A stretch of DNA of 64,000 nucleotides from Astrothelium macrocarpum. Its lineage: Eukaryota > Ascomycota > Dothideomycetes > Trypetheliales > Trypetheliaceae. Under the pieces are notes generated by a model. That model was not told the origin of the DNA, did not search any database, and was given only the letters and a program-made list of their open reading frames with translations. Positions 22,701 through 32,651 of the stretch are shown here, in pieces; the stretch's first letter is position 1; every line of letters starts with the position of its first letter. The stretch is from NCBI GenBank assembly GCA_021030915.1, contig JAGEMR010000082.1:1-64000 (forward strand), in the 5' to 3' direction. A program made the translations under genes and the position numbers.

Positions 22701-24103
22701 ATTTTTAGATCTGGCAGAAGCGCCAAGAATTCGTTGCGATCACCTTCGTATGCTTCGTCAATACCATCCATCACAAGATAGGTGACACTATCGTTCTCCT
22801 CATTCTCGATGAAATATTCTAGAAAGAGCTTTCGCCATGCACTTTCTATGGTCTTGATGTCCTTGCCCGACTCAAGGGTGGTGTCCAGATACTTGGCATA
22901 GACAGCGTCATTTTGGGAGATTTGAAATGCCATATCCCGCAGTGCTTGCTGGAATGACCTCATTTCCGGGTCATTGTCCTTGAAGTAAAAATAAGCAACA
23001 GAGGTCTGAGCTGCATCGTGAACCCCTTGAGGATATTGTCTTTTGAGGAAATCAATAACATTTGCGGATAAATAGGATTTTCCTGCGCCAGGGGTGCCGG
23101 AAACCCACAACACGGGATACGCCTTTTCCACCCAAGATTCGAAAAGGCTCTCAGTATGGATCCAGTCACCAGTACCCAAGACCCTGTTTTTTATGATCTT
23201 GCTATAGGTGTCCTGCGGGTTGACGGACGGCCGCAGAATTTGCTTGATCTGGTTACGACTTTTCTTATCTAGTTCTTCTTGCTTTGCAGCGTGTGAGTCG
23301 TTGATTACCAATGCCACATCATCAAGGCGTTTGAGTACTTCATCATTCATCTCCTGGTTTTCTGCTCTCATCTCAGTGACTACGACTCCCTGTTTTTCTA
23401 CGGCTGTGAAGGTGGAGGTGGCTGTGGTCGCTATGCCATCCACAACATAGCCCTGTCTTGTCACCTCGGCGTGAGTCTCGGCACCCACAAGTTCACCTTC
23501 GCTTCTTGTCAGCTTGGCAAGTTTTCCCACTGCTCCAACAACTTCTTCGTCCTTTCCAAGCACAAAGTTTCGAGCAAAGCCCCATGCCCTACCGCGCTTG
23601 ATACGTTTCCTAGAAAGCGCCAACACCTCCAAAAGAGTGGAAAGAATATCGATTAGCTTTCTTTGTAGCTCCATCGATAATTTTTCCCGATTATAGATCT
23701 GGAGCCTTACAGTAAAGTCTTGCAATGTAGTCATGAGGCCTTCAACTGCATCATAAGCGCTTGAAACACCTTTCGCTGCATCGATCAGATAAGATACAGC
23801 ACCAAATATCAAAGAGCTTGGAGGAAACGCTACGCTGGCTCCTCCAGCTGCCAGGCTTCCCAGCAACTCAACGGGTATCATAGCATTTCTCAGGACCTTG
23901 AAGAAAGTGCCTTTCCTTTTTCGAAACTCCTCGAATTCACTGGATTTCTTATTGACGACATTCTCCAATTCATGTACTTTTTGTAAGTTTTGAAGGTCAA
24001 GCGCCTCGAGCTTCTTGCCACAAAGGTATTCGAATCGTTTTGCAGCTGTCTCTGCAGCTGCCTGCCAGATCCTGGTAAACTGGTCTGCGTTTGGACCGGA
24101 CAT
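19739..24103 (-). CDS. STAND/NLR protein: Goodbye-like, NACHT, TPR and C-terminal ZZ finger
   Basis: A single 1454-residue exon. Residues 1-150 resemble the fungal STAND N-terminal 'Goodbye-like' domain (FTRIWQAAAETA..., then FFKVLRNAMIPVELLG and FPPSSLIFGAVSYLIDAAKGVS). The NACHT NTPase follows, with Walker A GTPGAGKS at 336-343 and Walker B TYLVMDGIDEA at 441-451. A helical region comes next, then TPR-type repeats around 920-1040 (ALWYRRVAMTLRDCNFLDEA; HFEKAIELDPEMW). An acidic linker leads to a ZZ zinc finger near 1365-1413 (CDGICSR...HFWICRYC...GFCDEC...C...H). Such proteins are signal-sensing switches of the fungal NLR repertoire, involved in heterokaryon incompatibility and probably immunity. 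TPRs would act as sensor, the N-terminal domain as effector. The frame is intact and the key NTPase motifs are present. Confidence 0.87.
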   Translation of the reverse strand: MSGPNADQFTRIWQAAAETAAKRFEYLCGKKLEALDLQNLQKVHELENVVNKKSSEFEEFRKRKGTFFKVLRNAMIPVELLGSLAAGGASVAFPPSSLIFGAVSYLIDAAKGVSSAYDAVEGLMTTLQDFTVRLQIYNREKLSMELQRKLIDILSTLLEVLALSRKRIKRGRAWGFARNFVLGKDEEVVGAVGKLAKLTRSEGELVGAETHAEVTRQGYVVDGIATTATSTFTAVEKQGVVVTEMRAENQEMNDEVLKRLDDVALVINDSHAAKQEELDKKSRNQIKQILRPSVNPQDTYSKIIKNRVLGTGDWIHTESLFESWVEKAYPVLWVSGTPGAGKSYLSANVIDFLKRQYPQGVHDAAQTSVAYFYFKDNDPEMRSFQQALRDMAFQISQNDAVYAKYLDTTLESGKDIKTIESAWRKLFLEYFIENEENDSVTYLVMDGIDEAYEGDRNEFLALLPDLKIKSHSSYRIQLIMIGRPHLSDAISERLDVEVLPTIHVTGAKNSEDIVSYIQNSISKSRILRRVSKKLQEEVVETLSTNANGMFLWVDLMLQELTTKSRESAIKDALKRGPKGLERMIQHVLEGFSESLFKEDVEDLNELLAWVTCAKRPLKLGELDTLLKYRSPAGDGVLYLEGKSRKQFAAFFVLNREDGLSTADLQNLQQQISAFEDNRNEEDEPIGFEETEPDFDSNPKTTEVTFCHASIGDFFRNEGQGKIRFDDKEGVGVDINSANANTLVTLFMHWTDEEFEKKAEGGISIDLYANNFWLQHLRDTDISKTTVELKKLLGALLVKICRDESVIEKWAGSAKGYFFWADENMVLIRKWLEDNDVLTSLPQNERDWVRSTAETPATTFAELAKLEAKKWLQDMYWVPHACFWLVFGYLECLKGTHGGLAVPDIKNAHVVVETAEWAHYEKSALWYRRVAMTLRDCNFLDEAVFHFEKAIELDPEMWLARGGLAMVHEKRQEHNVALQLYQTNVNLMKSMLKGDLSSINNAARMVLANNLKEISNCYSYLKKPSDAYQAYREAWDTNAFLYDAIGECLSYLDDQKQYKEFIDLLKSLKSKEIPSQSYSHLENYLETVHEDMDHVVFLGSQTAARETGGLQWLVDTLREIIDSRRKEKNSITAIMLEFFLAKIYQSERMDPEQALRIWEHIMDMASSPKAESIMGQAREAATISLANYHFIRILETNGTPQCTQHVRRLERLAKSKARAGERINTSFASLVLGSWYHLNGQLDESRACFKVHVRKALQILSDEDPNNDNFGFLTISQVFLCAGDDEAAIGLIRTSFAEKEEVEETSSNVGETDAPQASAQESNNRESADTREIVNGRNGTGIEPSSGNSAEGDSDDDEDDDYLPMTCDGICSRYIKRTDHFWICRYCFNIGFCDECLQLVKEDRLPTDQCSSKHNWLQVQRDDKKIEAGKIFVGRGDETMDLEDWKWQLKKTWEV

Positions 24104-25613
24104 GATGAGAAGTCACAGTTGCGAAATTGGTTGCAAGAGAGAATTGCAAAATTCTTCATCGACTCTGTATAGCGAGGGTCAAGCTGAGGCTGAGAGTCAT
24201 AACTGAGATGATACCTTGTTTAGCGGACGGTCACTCACCGGTCAATGTTCAAGCCACAGTGGCGCTTGGTGGCTCCCCTGAGTAGATTCTGTGAGACTTT
24301 CGCTCAGGTTTGATGTGGAAGTCCCTGGCCTTCGATTGGTGCTACAGATAAGGCATCCAAACATGCAATGGTGTTGAAAAACAAAAGGGTTCGAAGACGA
24401 CAGTGGCTTGATACACTCTGATATGAATCGCCGATGTTTTTCCCTTCTGCATTGGTGGGATCAAGGCCTTGTCCAACCTCCCACTCGCGATTCTTGAGTA
24501 GGGCATGAGTAAATTCTACGCCTTACCTAAACTACCGTACCTATTGTTTAAAGAAAGAAAAGGGTATGCTTGCTTGATCGGTTCTTAAGACCAGGCATGT
24601 TCTGCTCAGTTCCAGCCGCTTCTTAATCAGCGACTATGCCCATGTCCGGGAGATTGGGCATCTTTCACAGCAATTTTAGCCTCTACAGAGTGAAGCGATT
24701 AGGGCCTGACTATACTGTCATTGGAGCCTGACCATACGTATTGGGCTTTACAGCAATTTTAGCTTCCACAGAGCGAATTGACTGCAGTCTGCAGGTAATT
24801 GCCGTTCTGTCTTATAGACTGTACCCATTCATAGCCATTTTAGCTTCTGCAGAGCGAAGCGAGTGGAGTCTGCCTTGTAGAAATCCTGTTTCACAGCAAA
24901 TTTAGCCTCCGCGGAGCGAATCGGTCGTAGCGATATCAGTAAAGCATGTTAGAATCTCCTGTACCTTTCTTTTTTTTGAAAGTCATAGCTACAAAGGGAA
25001 AGAGCGCTAAACTAGTCCTGTGTTTTGGCCATTAGTTTCTGAAGGCAAAAGTGTTGGCCAGCGATTCACTATTAGTAAACGGCCGTTTTCATAGGTAGTG
25101 GATGTAAGGTAGAAAGCGCGAAAGCAACGTTAGCAACATGCTCAAGTGCATTCAGAATGATCACCGTGATCGTTCAACTTATCACGATAAAATGGAGAAG
25201 GCGTCAGGAAAGGACTAGCTTTCAAACAACTTTTAGTGGTAAGTCATGTAATCGTCTCGTTGCTAAGGCTTACAGGAACTACTAGTTTCCCTTATATATT
25301 GGAGGAATTCATGACTTTGATACTCCTGGCTGAAATTGCTGGATGTGCTCTATATATACAATCATCCCCAAGTTCAGTGATGGAAGGAAGAAAGAACAAG
25401 TATACCAACGCCATCTAATGTGGCTTTCCCAAGGCGAGAAAACGAGCGTACAGAAAAAAAAAGAACACGGGCTTCTCTCAAACCCGCGAGACGCTACAAT
25501 TACCCAGCCCCCATGGATTGGCCGTATGCAAATGCCACCATTACATTATGCGAGCATGGACAGTTAACCACCAGCACATCCCTCAACAGACAACTCCATT
25601 CCACTAACTTCAT
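24104..25613. other. NLR upstream region and intergenic DNA
   Basis: About 1.5 kb without a supported gene, between the NLR start and the GH72 3' end. It contains the four-copy spaced repeat listed separately. Confidence 0.45.
24666..24923. repeat. Four spaced copies of a ~32-bp repeat upstream of the NLR gene
   Basis: Copies begin near 24666, 24750, 24831 and 24892. The shared pattern is CA(C/T)AGCaAtTTTAGC, then (C/T)TC plus 2-3 bases, then CAGAGcGAA. Spacing is about 84, 81 and 61 bp and the spacers are unlike each other. The third copy includes GCTTC-TGCAGAGC-GAAGC, which can pair as a hairpin. They lie 560-820 bp upstream of the NLR start codon. A regulatory array or remnants of a small repeated element are both possible. 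Confidence 0.6.
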
Positions 25614-27100
25614 TTACAAAAGAGCAGCGCCAGCCAAGCACGAGAAGAAGACGACTGCAACAGGGACCATCGAGGCCAAACCCAGAGTGGGGACTACTAC
25701 ACCAGGCGCAGCACCCTTGGAAGCAGCACCCTTGTTACTAGCAGCGGTTTCGGAGACCGTGCCGGATCCAGCAGTCGCGGTACCGGAGCTCTCGACACCG
25801 GCATCTTGAGAGCCAGGGCCGTTGAGACCGGGTCCTGGACCCGCACCCTGAGTCATGTACTTCTGAGCGGGCGATGGGATAGCAGGAAGGGCGTCATTAG
25901 AGACATCCCAGTTGTCGCTTTGAGTGGGGCACTCTGAGGCGGCGCCGTTGGACTGAGCACCACCGTCGCCGGACGGGTTGGGGGTGTTCTTGTAGGCGGT
26001 CTCGAGGGCGGTGAAGTCGTGCTTTTCCGAGACGGAGTTGCCGCTGATTTGGACGAGACCGTAGTTGTTGCCTTCTTCGGAGTATTCGTAGACGAGACCA
26101 CCGCTGTAGACGGGGGTCATCTGCGTGCTGTAGAGGGAGGCGACTTCTTGGAATTCACGAGTGTTGGTGTTGCAGCCGTATTCGGACAAGCTGAGGGAGA
26201 TGATGAGTTTTCTGTCGGATACAAAGATGGATGGATTTGACTTACAAGAGAGGAATGCTGTAGTTGGAGTATTGTTGCACCTTTGCGCTCCAGCCAGACT
26301 GTGTGAAAGATGAGGGATCACACCAAGAGTAATCGTTGAAGGCAAAGAAATCGCTACGCTGGTCATCGGTACCACAGTTCATGTAGGTAGCCATTTGATA
26401 GCGGTTGGAATCGACATCAGCAGCAGAGTAACCGACAGGAATGGAGCGGTAGCCCTGAGTTCCGATGTATTGCTTCATGTCACGAGTGACAGCTTTCACG
26501 TACGGAGCAGCACTCGTAGTGTTGTCCGAATTGATGACTTCGTTACCCGAGAAGAAGAGTAAGGTATTAGTATAGTTGGCAAAAGCATCGATGGTAGCAA
26601 AGATGCTTTGGAGATAAACATTGTTGTACGACTGTTGAGGAGCGGCACGATTGATCGAGTACTTGGGAGTGTTGACATCTAGAGCGAGGTAGATGCCAGC
26701 CTTCGCAAGAGCATTCATGCAAACATCGTGGTTTGCAGTGTTGTCAACGGTGTAGACGCGGACAGTGTTGATTCCAAGCTTCTGGAACTCGGGAATGTCG
26801 CGGGTGCAACCAGCTTCATCAGCGATAGGATCGGAAGCTGTAGAAGAGCCACCTGATAAACAATGAGTAAATCGTGCTATAATAACGCGAATGGTTCGAG
26901 ATTAATTCTATACCGGGTTGGTAGTCTACACCACGAATGTAGAAACGATTTTCACCAGCATAGAAAGCATTCCCCTTAACAGTAACGGTAGGCACAGTAG
27001 CACTGCCAGTCGACGATGCTCGTGGTTCGAGCTGTTTGGTTGGACCAGCAAGCACAGCTGTAGCCGCCGAAGCAGCGAGAATAACGGTTGAAGTCTTCAT
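25614..27100 (-). CDS. GH72 beta-1,3-glucanosyltransferase (Gel/Gas family), GPI-anchored
   Basis: There are three exons: about 27100-26913, 26852-26246 and 26190-25614. The enzyme cuts and re-joins beta-1,3-glucan chains at the plasma membrane/cell wall. An N-terminal signal peptide (MKTSTVILAASAATAVLAG) precedes the domain start VTVKGNAFYAGENRFYIRGV. The catalytic acid/base is the Glu of FFSGNEVIN and the nucleophile is the Glu of LSEYGCN, after the second intron. Conserved TYMNCG and FFAFNDYSWCDPSSF are present. The C-terminus has a Ser/Gly/Ala-rich linker and a hydrophobic tail (VPVAVVFFSCLAGAALL) for GPI attachment. No cysteine-rich CBM43/X8 module is visible, so it belongs with the Gel1/Gel2-like short forms. 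Confidence 0.9.
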
Positions 27101-27715
27101 GGTGAATACAGACTTGATATTACAAGAAATAATTGTGTCGTGGATGCTGCAGACAAAATTCTCGTTACAGCGATAGAAAGGGGGGCGGAGAAAAGGTAAA
27201 GTGGGGGTTTGTTTGGGAGTCTCAAGAGAGTGAGAGACAACCAGAGAACCAAGCAATTAGATAAAATGTAGCAGGAGGAGAGGAAGAGTGCAAGAACGAC
27301 AGACTGAGAGGGGGGCAAACGAGGGAAGATGGAGTTGTTGAATTCAAGGTCGGTGGCAGGAATGTGGCCGGGTCATGGTCGAGAGATAGGGGAAGCCACA
27401 GGGGGCTGCACCGGTTCGCTTAATGCACATCAGGGGGACGCGCCGGGAAGGATATCGCCCTCTCTGCCAATCGATGGCCTGCACACCCTGCACTGCTGCT
27501 GCTGGCTGCCACTCTTAATCTCACGTCCGGTCGAAAGAACCAAGTCTCGTTCAACAGTTTGATGCTAAACTCGGATTTGCCTGGCCCACCTGTTTCATGT
27601 ACACTGCCTAAGCAATGACGTAGAACATCTTCATCTGTTCTTCTGCATCGCCTTCCATTTGTCACGTCGCATTTCACATGATCAACCTTGTATCCTCCAC
27701 ATTCATACATCGACG
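27101..27715. promoter_or_regulatory. Divergent promoter region, GH72 / Naa38
   Basis: A 615-bp region between divergent genes. The GH72 side is rich in C/T-type runs on its coding strand, as in fungal leaders. No specific site is identified. Confidence 0.4.
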
Positions 27716-28069
27716 ATGAACAACCAAGACGCTATACATTTTCTCTCCTCTTTGTTGAATAAGACTTTGCGCGTTCACATCTCAGACTATCGGTTTTTTG
27801 TAGGCCAATTCAAGTGTACAGACAAGGTATGTCCAGTGCCTTTACATGCCATTCTCATCAACCATCTTTGGTAATAGCAATAGGATACAAATGTTATTCT
27901 CGCAGTCGCACAGGAATACCGCAAGCCATCACAAGCTTCTGTTCAAGCGGCAGCAGTAGCCGGAACGGCGGCATCCGACTCGCTGAAACTGACCATGACG
28001 CCAAGGTTTGTCGGTCTAATCGTTGTACCTGGCCAGCACATCACCAAAATAGAAGTCGAAGGTACATGA
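27716..28069 (+). CDS. NAA38: Lsm-fold NatC auxiliary subunit Naa38 (Mak31/LSMD1)
   Basis: There are two exons, 27716-27826 and 27884-28069, giving 98 residues. The protein is a small Sm-like fold. Sm1 is LNKTLRVHISDYRFFVGQFKCTDKD and continues NVILAVAQEYR; Sm2 is RFVGLIVVPGQHITKIEVEG. This matches Naa38, which binds the Naa30/Naa35 N-terminal acetyltransferase complex acting on Met-hydrophobic N-termini at the ribosome. The intron falls exactly between FKCTDK and DTNVIL inside Sm1. An Ala/Gln/Ser insertion separates the two Sm motifs. Another Lsm protein is the alternative, but the VVPGxHIxKIE ending is typical of this subfamily. Confidence 0.82.
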
Positions 28070-29747
28070 ATGTTCCTTGGGGAATCAACAAGATGAAACA
28101 TCAATCCGTTGATATCAAACACCCCACAAAATGACTTCTTCTGGCACGGGTTTCAAGCCAAATGCTTCAATACATTGTCGCTCTACGTCATCGGTCCAGT
28201 TCAATACTGTTTCAACACAGTCTTGAGCCAAAAACGACCTGCACCCAGACCTTCAATCAGGGCAGATGGGTTGTAGGGTGGTGGTCCTCATGCATGTAAA
28301 AAGTCTCCAAATATTGCAAGCTAGTCTCAGTCATGCATCAACGGCCTACTCATGAAAACCGTAGGTGGTGAGGCAATTTAACATCTGGCTCTTCTCTGTC
28401 GACTGGAACTTTCAATCTGAAGAGTCAGCACATCCCAATGGGAATCTCTAAAATTTCCGCCTTTCCTTCCAAATTCGGAGAGGTGTGCGGCCGGTTCACC
28501 TGAATAGTGCAGAGGGTTTTCCGCTGGCAAAAGTGGCAAAGTCTACCACGAGACTTGATTGGCCGCAAGGAACGGTTCGTTGTGAGATTGAGTTGTCATT
28601 GAGATCGGCTTCAGTAGTACAAGTCGGCGAAGTAGATGGAGAAAGCGGGACTGGGATGCTGGAAGTAAGTTTGATTAATTGAGGATAGAGCGACCTTGCC
28701 TTCTGTATTGTATCCACGGCAACTGTCAAAGAACCAGGGTATTATGTACAAGTAGTGCTTGATTATATTGACTTCGTTGGAAAGAAGAACAAACCGCCAT
28801 TCTTCGACAGGACTGGAAAAAAGCAAAACGACAAGAATCTCGCCAATATTGCTGTAAGAGATTGTAGTAGAAAAGAACTTGTACACCATCATTCCCTAGT
28901 ATATGAAGCCGGCGGTACTTCGGCTATGTGTGACCTGCTGGACGAGATAGTACATTAACTTGTCTGTGAAGCAGCAGATGGATTAAGTTGGCGGCACTTA
29001 TTTGGACCACCAGAGTCGCACATACCAACACATCTCCTATGATTGATATGACAAGAAAGTACAAGACTTTGGGCTACAACAGCCCATGCATTTGCTACTG
29101 TGGTAAGCTACGTAGTCGTCAAACTACCTACGTACAGTACCCAACAATGGGCAAAGAAAAGGCGTCAATGAGAGGTAAAAACGGTAGCTAGCTGGCTACC
29201 AAACCCGAGGCCATCAGAAGACCACCCACACAGAGATGAAAAGGAAAAAAGTACGGCGATAGAATATGCTCTTTCATGCACGCAGATGTGTTTCCTCCAT
29301 GCATCAAGAAATCAGACCAAATCGCTAGACGCTGCAGAAATATGTCCCACTGTTTTCATCCACCCATCTCCCCGCAGTATACCGATTCCCGTATCCTCCA
29401 TAACCGTACCCTGACCATCCTTTTTTAACTCTTCCTGTCAAATTCCGTCATTAGAAAAAGCTGGGGATTGTAGCCCTTCTTGAGCTTCACAACCATGAAG
29501 AGAAAAGAGCAACACCAAATCTTCCGGGCACCCTCAAATCGTCCCCATCAAATCGAGAATATTAGAAAAGTCAAGCTCGTCAAGCCATCATGACATAGCA
29601 AACGCAGCTTGCAAAACCCCTCGCAGACGGCACTCAACACATGGAGTAAGATGTCGATAGTAATCATGCAAGCGGCCACGGAGAATGAAGGAAAAAAAAA
29701 CCGCCCCTCTCACATAGAATCAACCTCCACTTCATCCACACCACCAC
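28070..29747. other. Gene-free stretch
   Basis: About 1.7 kb between convergent genes. Small ORFs on both strands near 28485-28729 lack recognisable features or splice support. The Naa38 3' UTR and the 3' flank of the disordered protein gene lie here. Confidence 0.4.
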
Positions 29748-32651
29748 TCACGAATGCCCCGCAGACCTCCCCTTCCAAAAATGCATCATGCGACTCAACC
29801 GATTCTCCTTCTTCCCCTTCCTCCCCACGCCGTGCGCCCTCGCACCCTCACCACCAGCCCCACCCGCACCAACGCCATCATCCCCTTTGCTCTGCGGCCG
29901 CTGCTCGATCGACAGCTTACTCTTCTCGGCAAATGAGCCGCCGACCAGCCTCGACAAACTCACAATGCTCGACCGCTTCCGCCGTCTCGCCGCCGCCTCG
30001 CCTGTCGCCGACGACGACTCCATCGACCCCGCAGACGACGGCGGCGCCTGCGGCCCGTCGCGCGACGACAGCAGCGAGCGCTGGCTGCGCGAGGCGAGCA
30101 GCGGCGGCGCCGCGGGCGGCAGCGCGGTGGGGACAGGGTCGTCGTGGAGGAGGAGGTGGTGGGTAGTAGTCGGGGGCGGGAGCGGGGCGTCGCTGAAAGC
30201 GATGGAGGACCCCGCGAGCGACGACGTGGCCGTGCCGAGGCGCGGGGTGGTGGCCGTTTCGAAGGAGGAGCGGGACGGGGTGAGTCCGGGAGAGGAGATG
30301 GAGGATTCGGAGAAGGAGGCCGGGGTGCGGAGGGCCTGGTGGGAGAGGTGGAGGGCCGGGACGACGGCGATCGGGGCGGAGAGGTCCTTGGGCAGGGCGT
30401 CGAGGAGCGAGGTGACGGTGGAGTCGGAGGAGCGCGGTTGCGAGGCGTCGCGCGGTTCTTCGTGGTCTTCGACGACGTCGATGGGGCTGCTTTCTTCGAG
30501 GATGGTTTCGGAGAGGAGCGAGGAGGAGCGCTGGTGCGGGTGGTGTGGGGGGTCGGTGAGGAGGAGGGATTGGGTGGGTGTGGAGTGGCCGGTGGAGGAG
30601 TCGTGGGAGGTGTCGGATGCGTGTAGGCCAAGGCCATGGTCGACGCCCCAGTCTATTACCGTGCCGCCGTATGACTGATCGGCGTCTACGACTTGGATGC
30701 CGATTCCTGTCAATTCCTCTTCGGACTGGTTGTAGGTGGGTTGGATTGCTGGAGAAGGTGCGCCACTGGAGAAAGTTGGAGCGTCTTCTTCCTCTTCCTC
30801 TTCGAATACATCGGCCATGCCTGAGTTGCTGCCACCATCACTGTAATCTTGCTCGAATGGTACAAGCTCCGGGGCACTCTCTGCACGCCTGTGATAATGC
30901 ATGCCCGGACCTACAAAGTCTCGCGTCAGGCGACTGCTGTGAAGTTTCCGGCGTGCTGGTCCAGCATTCCGTACTGGTGACGGATGTGAACCAAATGGAC
31001 CGAGGGCTGCATCAAGATCAATTATTGGACTGACGGCTTCAGAAGGTTCTGGTGAGCTGCTCTTTTTGGGTCTCCAGTTGGCAAGATCGATGCGTTGATT
31101 CGCAGCAGCCTGGGATGCGGGCTCCGAGACAATTGTCACAGCAGCATCAGGATTGAATTCACCATCAAATGGCATACTTCCGAAACCTACAGGTTCTGAG
31201 ACTGAAGGAGATGGTGGAACGGGTTCGTGAGATGGAGTAGGAGGGCGGCGACTCAGCGGAAGAGGTTTTTCACCACGAGCTTTCGATTTCTTTGGTACAA
31301 TGGAATTCGCCCAAGATTTTACCTTTCGAGGCTTCCCCATGTGCTTCTTTTGTGGAGAGTTTCGTCGAGCATCTGCAATAGAACGCCATTCCTCGGCCGA
31401 AATGCTTTCCGAATCACCAGGTTTAGACGAGTCCGACTTTGGTGAGATAATCTTGAAAGTTGGGCTCTCAGGTGATTTGCTGGACTCGCTTGCGCCTCTA
31501 TGAAGCTCGATGCCAAAGAGACCTTTCTTCTTTGGCGCGCTTTGGCCTTGTCGAACACCTATGTTGATTGGTAGCATACTATCACTGGGAGATGACATGG
31601 ATGCAGAACGTCTAGATGGACTCTGAGGAGCAAAGACATCTGGATCAATGGAACTCATAATATTTCCGGCGGATTTTGGTCGTGCGTTTTCATGCTCAAA
31701 CATTGTAGAAAGAGATGGGCGACCTTTCCGTGCTGACTGTGGGCTGGCCGGGCTGGAACTGATGACAGATGAAATGCTTCCCGAGACCGAATGATTGCCT
31801 CTCATAGTAGATATTGAACTTTCCGTCTCAGATGAGATTGTAGATAGTGGTCGCGGGATAAATTCAACAGTTTCTGAAAACCCAACTCTGGTACGCGTTG
31901 GAGGCCTTGTAGGTGGAGATTCCTCACCATCTGTGTTCGGTTTCTCTTCAGAAGCCTTAGAAGATATAGCTGGTTGTGATGCGCGACGTCCCAGGATTTG
32001 CGGAGGAACTTCGGATAAAGAAGGGGTAGTGGGTGCACTAGACTGGTGAAGAGATGTGTTTGATGCTGTAGGCTGCATAATGTTGGATAAATCATGCGAG
32101 GACAGAGCTGCAGAACGACGGTGAGCGTGCCGAGATCTGCCTGCAGAAGGACCAGTCTTGTTAGGTGAGTCAGGAGGAAATAGACCACCGTACGAAGCTT
32201 TCACAGGGCTTGAACTCAGAATGGCCTGCCCTCCAGTCTTGCCGTCTCCGCCAACAAATTCGCTCCCACCACGCTTGTGTCCGCCAGTCCGTGAAGGTGT
32301 AGCAGGATTACTGAGTGTAGGTGATGCTGGTGGGGTAGCATTCGCCTTGGAAGACTGCGTACTCCCAGCAGGGTTAAAGGAAAACTCAGGCAACGTGGTG
32401 ATAGACTTCCGCTGAAAAGCGTTGGTGGCATGTCTACCTTCAGGACTAAGTTGCATGGATGCCGGCCTCTTATTGCTAGTCTCAGATTTGATAGCAGGAA
32501 CAGTGGACATCGATTCAGCTGATGATGGAAAAACGAAAGGAGGATTAGGTAAAGGCTCAACAACGTGCAAAGACGGGCTCGGATGAGCAGAAGAATTGAT
32601 GGTTTCCATGACGTTACTGGGCTCCTGGTGAAGAATTTCCGTGTTCGTCAT
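29748..32651 (-). CDS. Large disordered Ser/Pro-rich protein ('cell wall proline-rich protein' type)
   Basis: A single exon of 967 residues from the ATG at 32651. It is almost wholly low-complexity, rich in Ser, Pro, Thr and Arg, with many SP/TP and RRxS sites suggesting heavy phosphorylation. More conserved islands are SRHAHRRSAALSSHDLSNIM, RVGFSETVEFIPRPLSTISS, ISAEEWRSIADARR, QRIDLANWRPKKSSSPEP and a C-terminal basic end KKENRLSRMMHFWKGRS. This matches a Pezizomycotina family usually labelled 'cell wall proline-rich protein', although no signal peptide or wall anchor is visible, so a cytoplasmic role is more likely. The C-terminal third is strongly GC-rich, which creates long antisense ORFs that are not genes. 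Confidence 0.7.
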   Translation of the reverse strand: MTNTEILHQEPSNVMETINSSAHPSPSLHVVEPLPNPPFVFPSSAESMSTVPAIKSETSNKRPASMQLSPEGRHATNAFQRKSITTLPEFSFNPAGSTQSSKANATPPASPTLSNPATPSRTGGHKRGGSEFVGGDGKTGGQAILSSSPVKASYGGLFPPDSPNKTGPSAGRSRHAHRRSAALSSHDLSNIMQPTASNTSLHQSSAPTTPSLSEVPPQILGRRASQPAISSKASEEKPNTDGEESPPTRPPTRTRVGFSETVEFIPRPLSTISSETESSISTMRGNHSVSGSISSVISSSPASPQSARKGRPSLSTMFEHENARPKSAGNIMSSIDPDVFAPQSPSRRSASMSSPSDSMLPINIGVRQGQSAPKKKGLFGIELHRGASESSKSPESPTFKIISPKSDSSKPGDSESISAEEWRSIADARRNSPQKKHMGKPRKVKSWANSIVPKKSKARGEKPLPLSRRPPTPSHEPVPPSPSVSEPVGFGSMPFDGEFNPDAAVTIVSEPASQAAANQRIDLANWRPKKSSSPEPSEAVSPIIDLDAALGPFGSHPSPVRNAGPARRKLHSSRLTRDFVGPGMHYHRRAESAPELVPFEQDYSDGGSNSGMADVFEEEEEEDAPTFSSGAPSPAIQPTYNQSEEELTGIGIQVVDADQSYGGTVIDWGVDHGLGLHASDTSHDSSTGHSTPTQSLLLTDPPHHPHQRSSSLLSETILEESSPIDVVEDHEEPRDASQPRSSDSTVTSLLDALPKDLSAPIAVVPALHLSHQALRTPASFSESSISSPGLTPSRSSFETATTPRLGTATSSLAGSSIAFSDAPLPPPTTTHHLLLHDDPVPTALPPAAPPLLASRSQRSLLSSRDGPQAPPSSAGSMESSSATGEAAARRRKRSSIVSLSRLVGGSFAEKSKLSIEQRPQSKGDDGVGAGGAGGEGARAHGVGRKGKKENRLSRMMHFWKGRSAGHS

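Noticed and set aside
29788..30678. 296-residue plus-strand ORF opposite the disordered protein
   Set aside because: GC-rich shadow frame of the C-terminal third of the minus-strand gene; low-complexity Arg/Gly/Ser composition.
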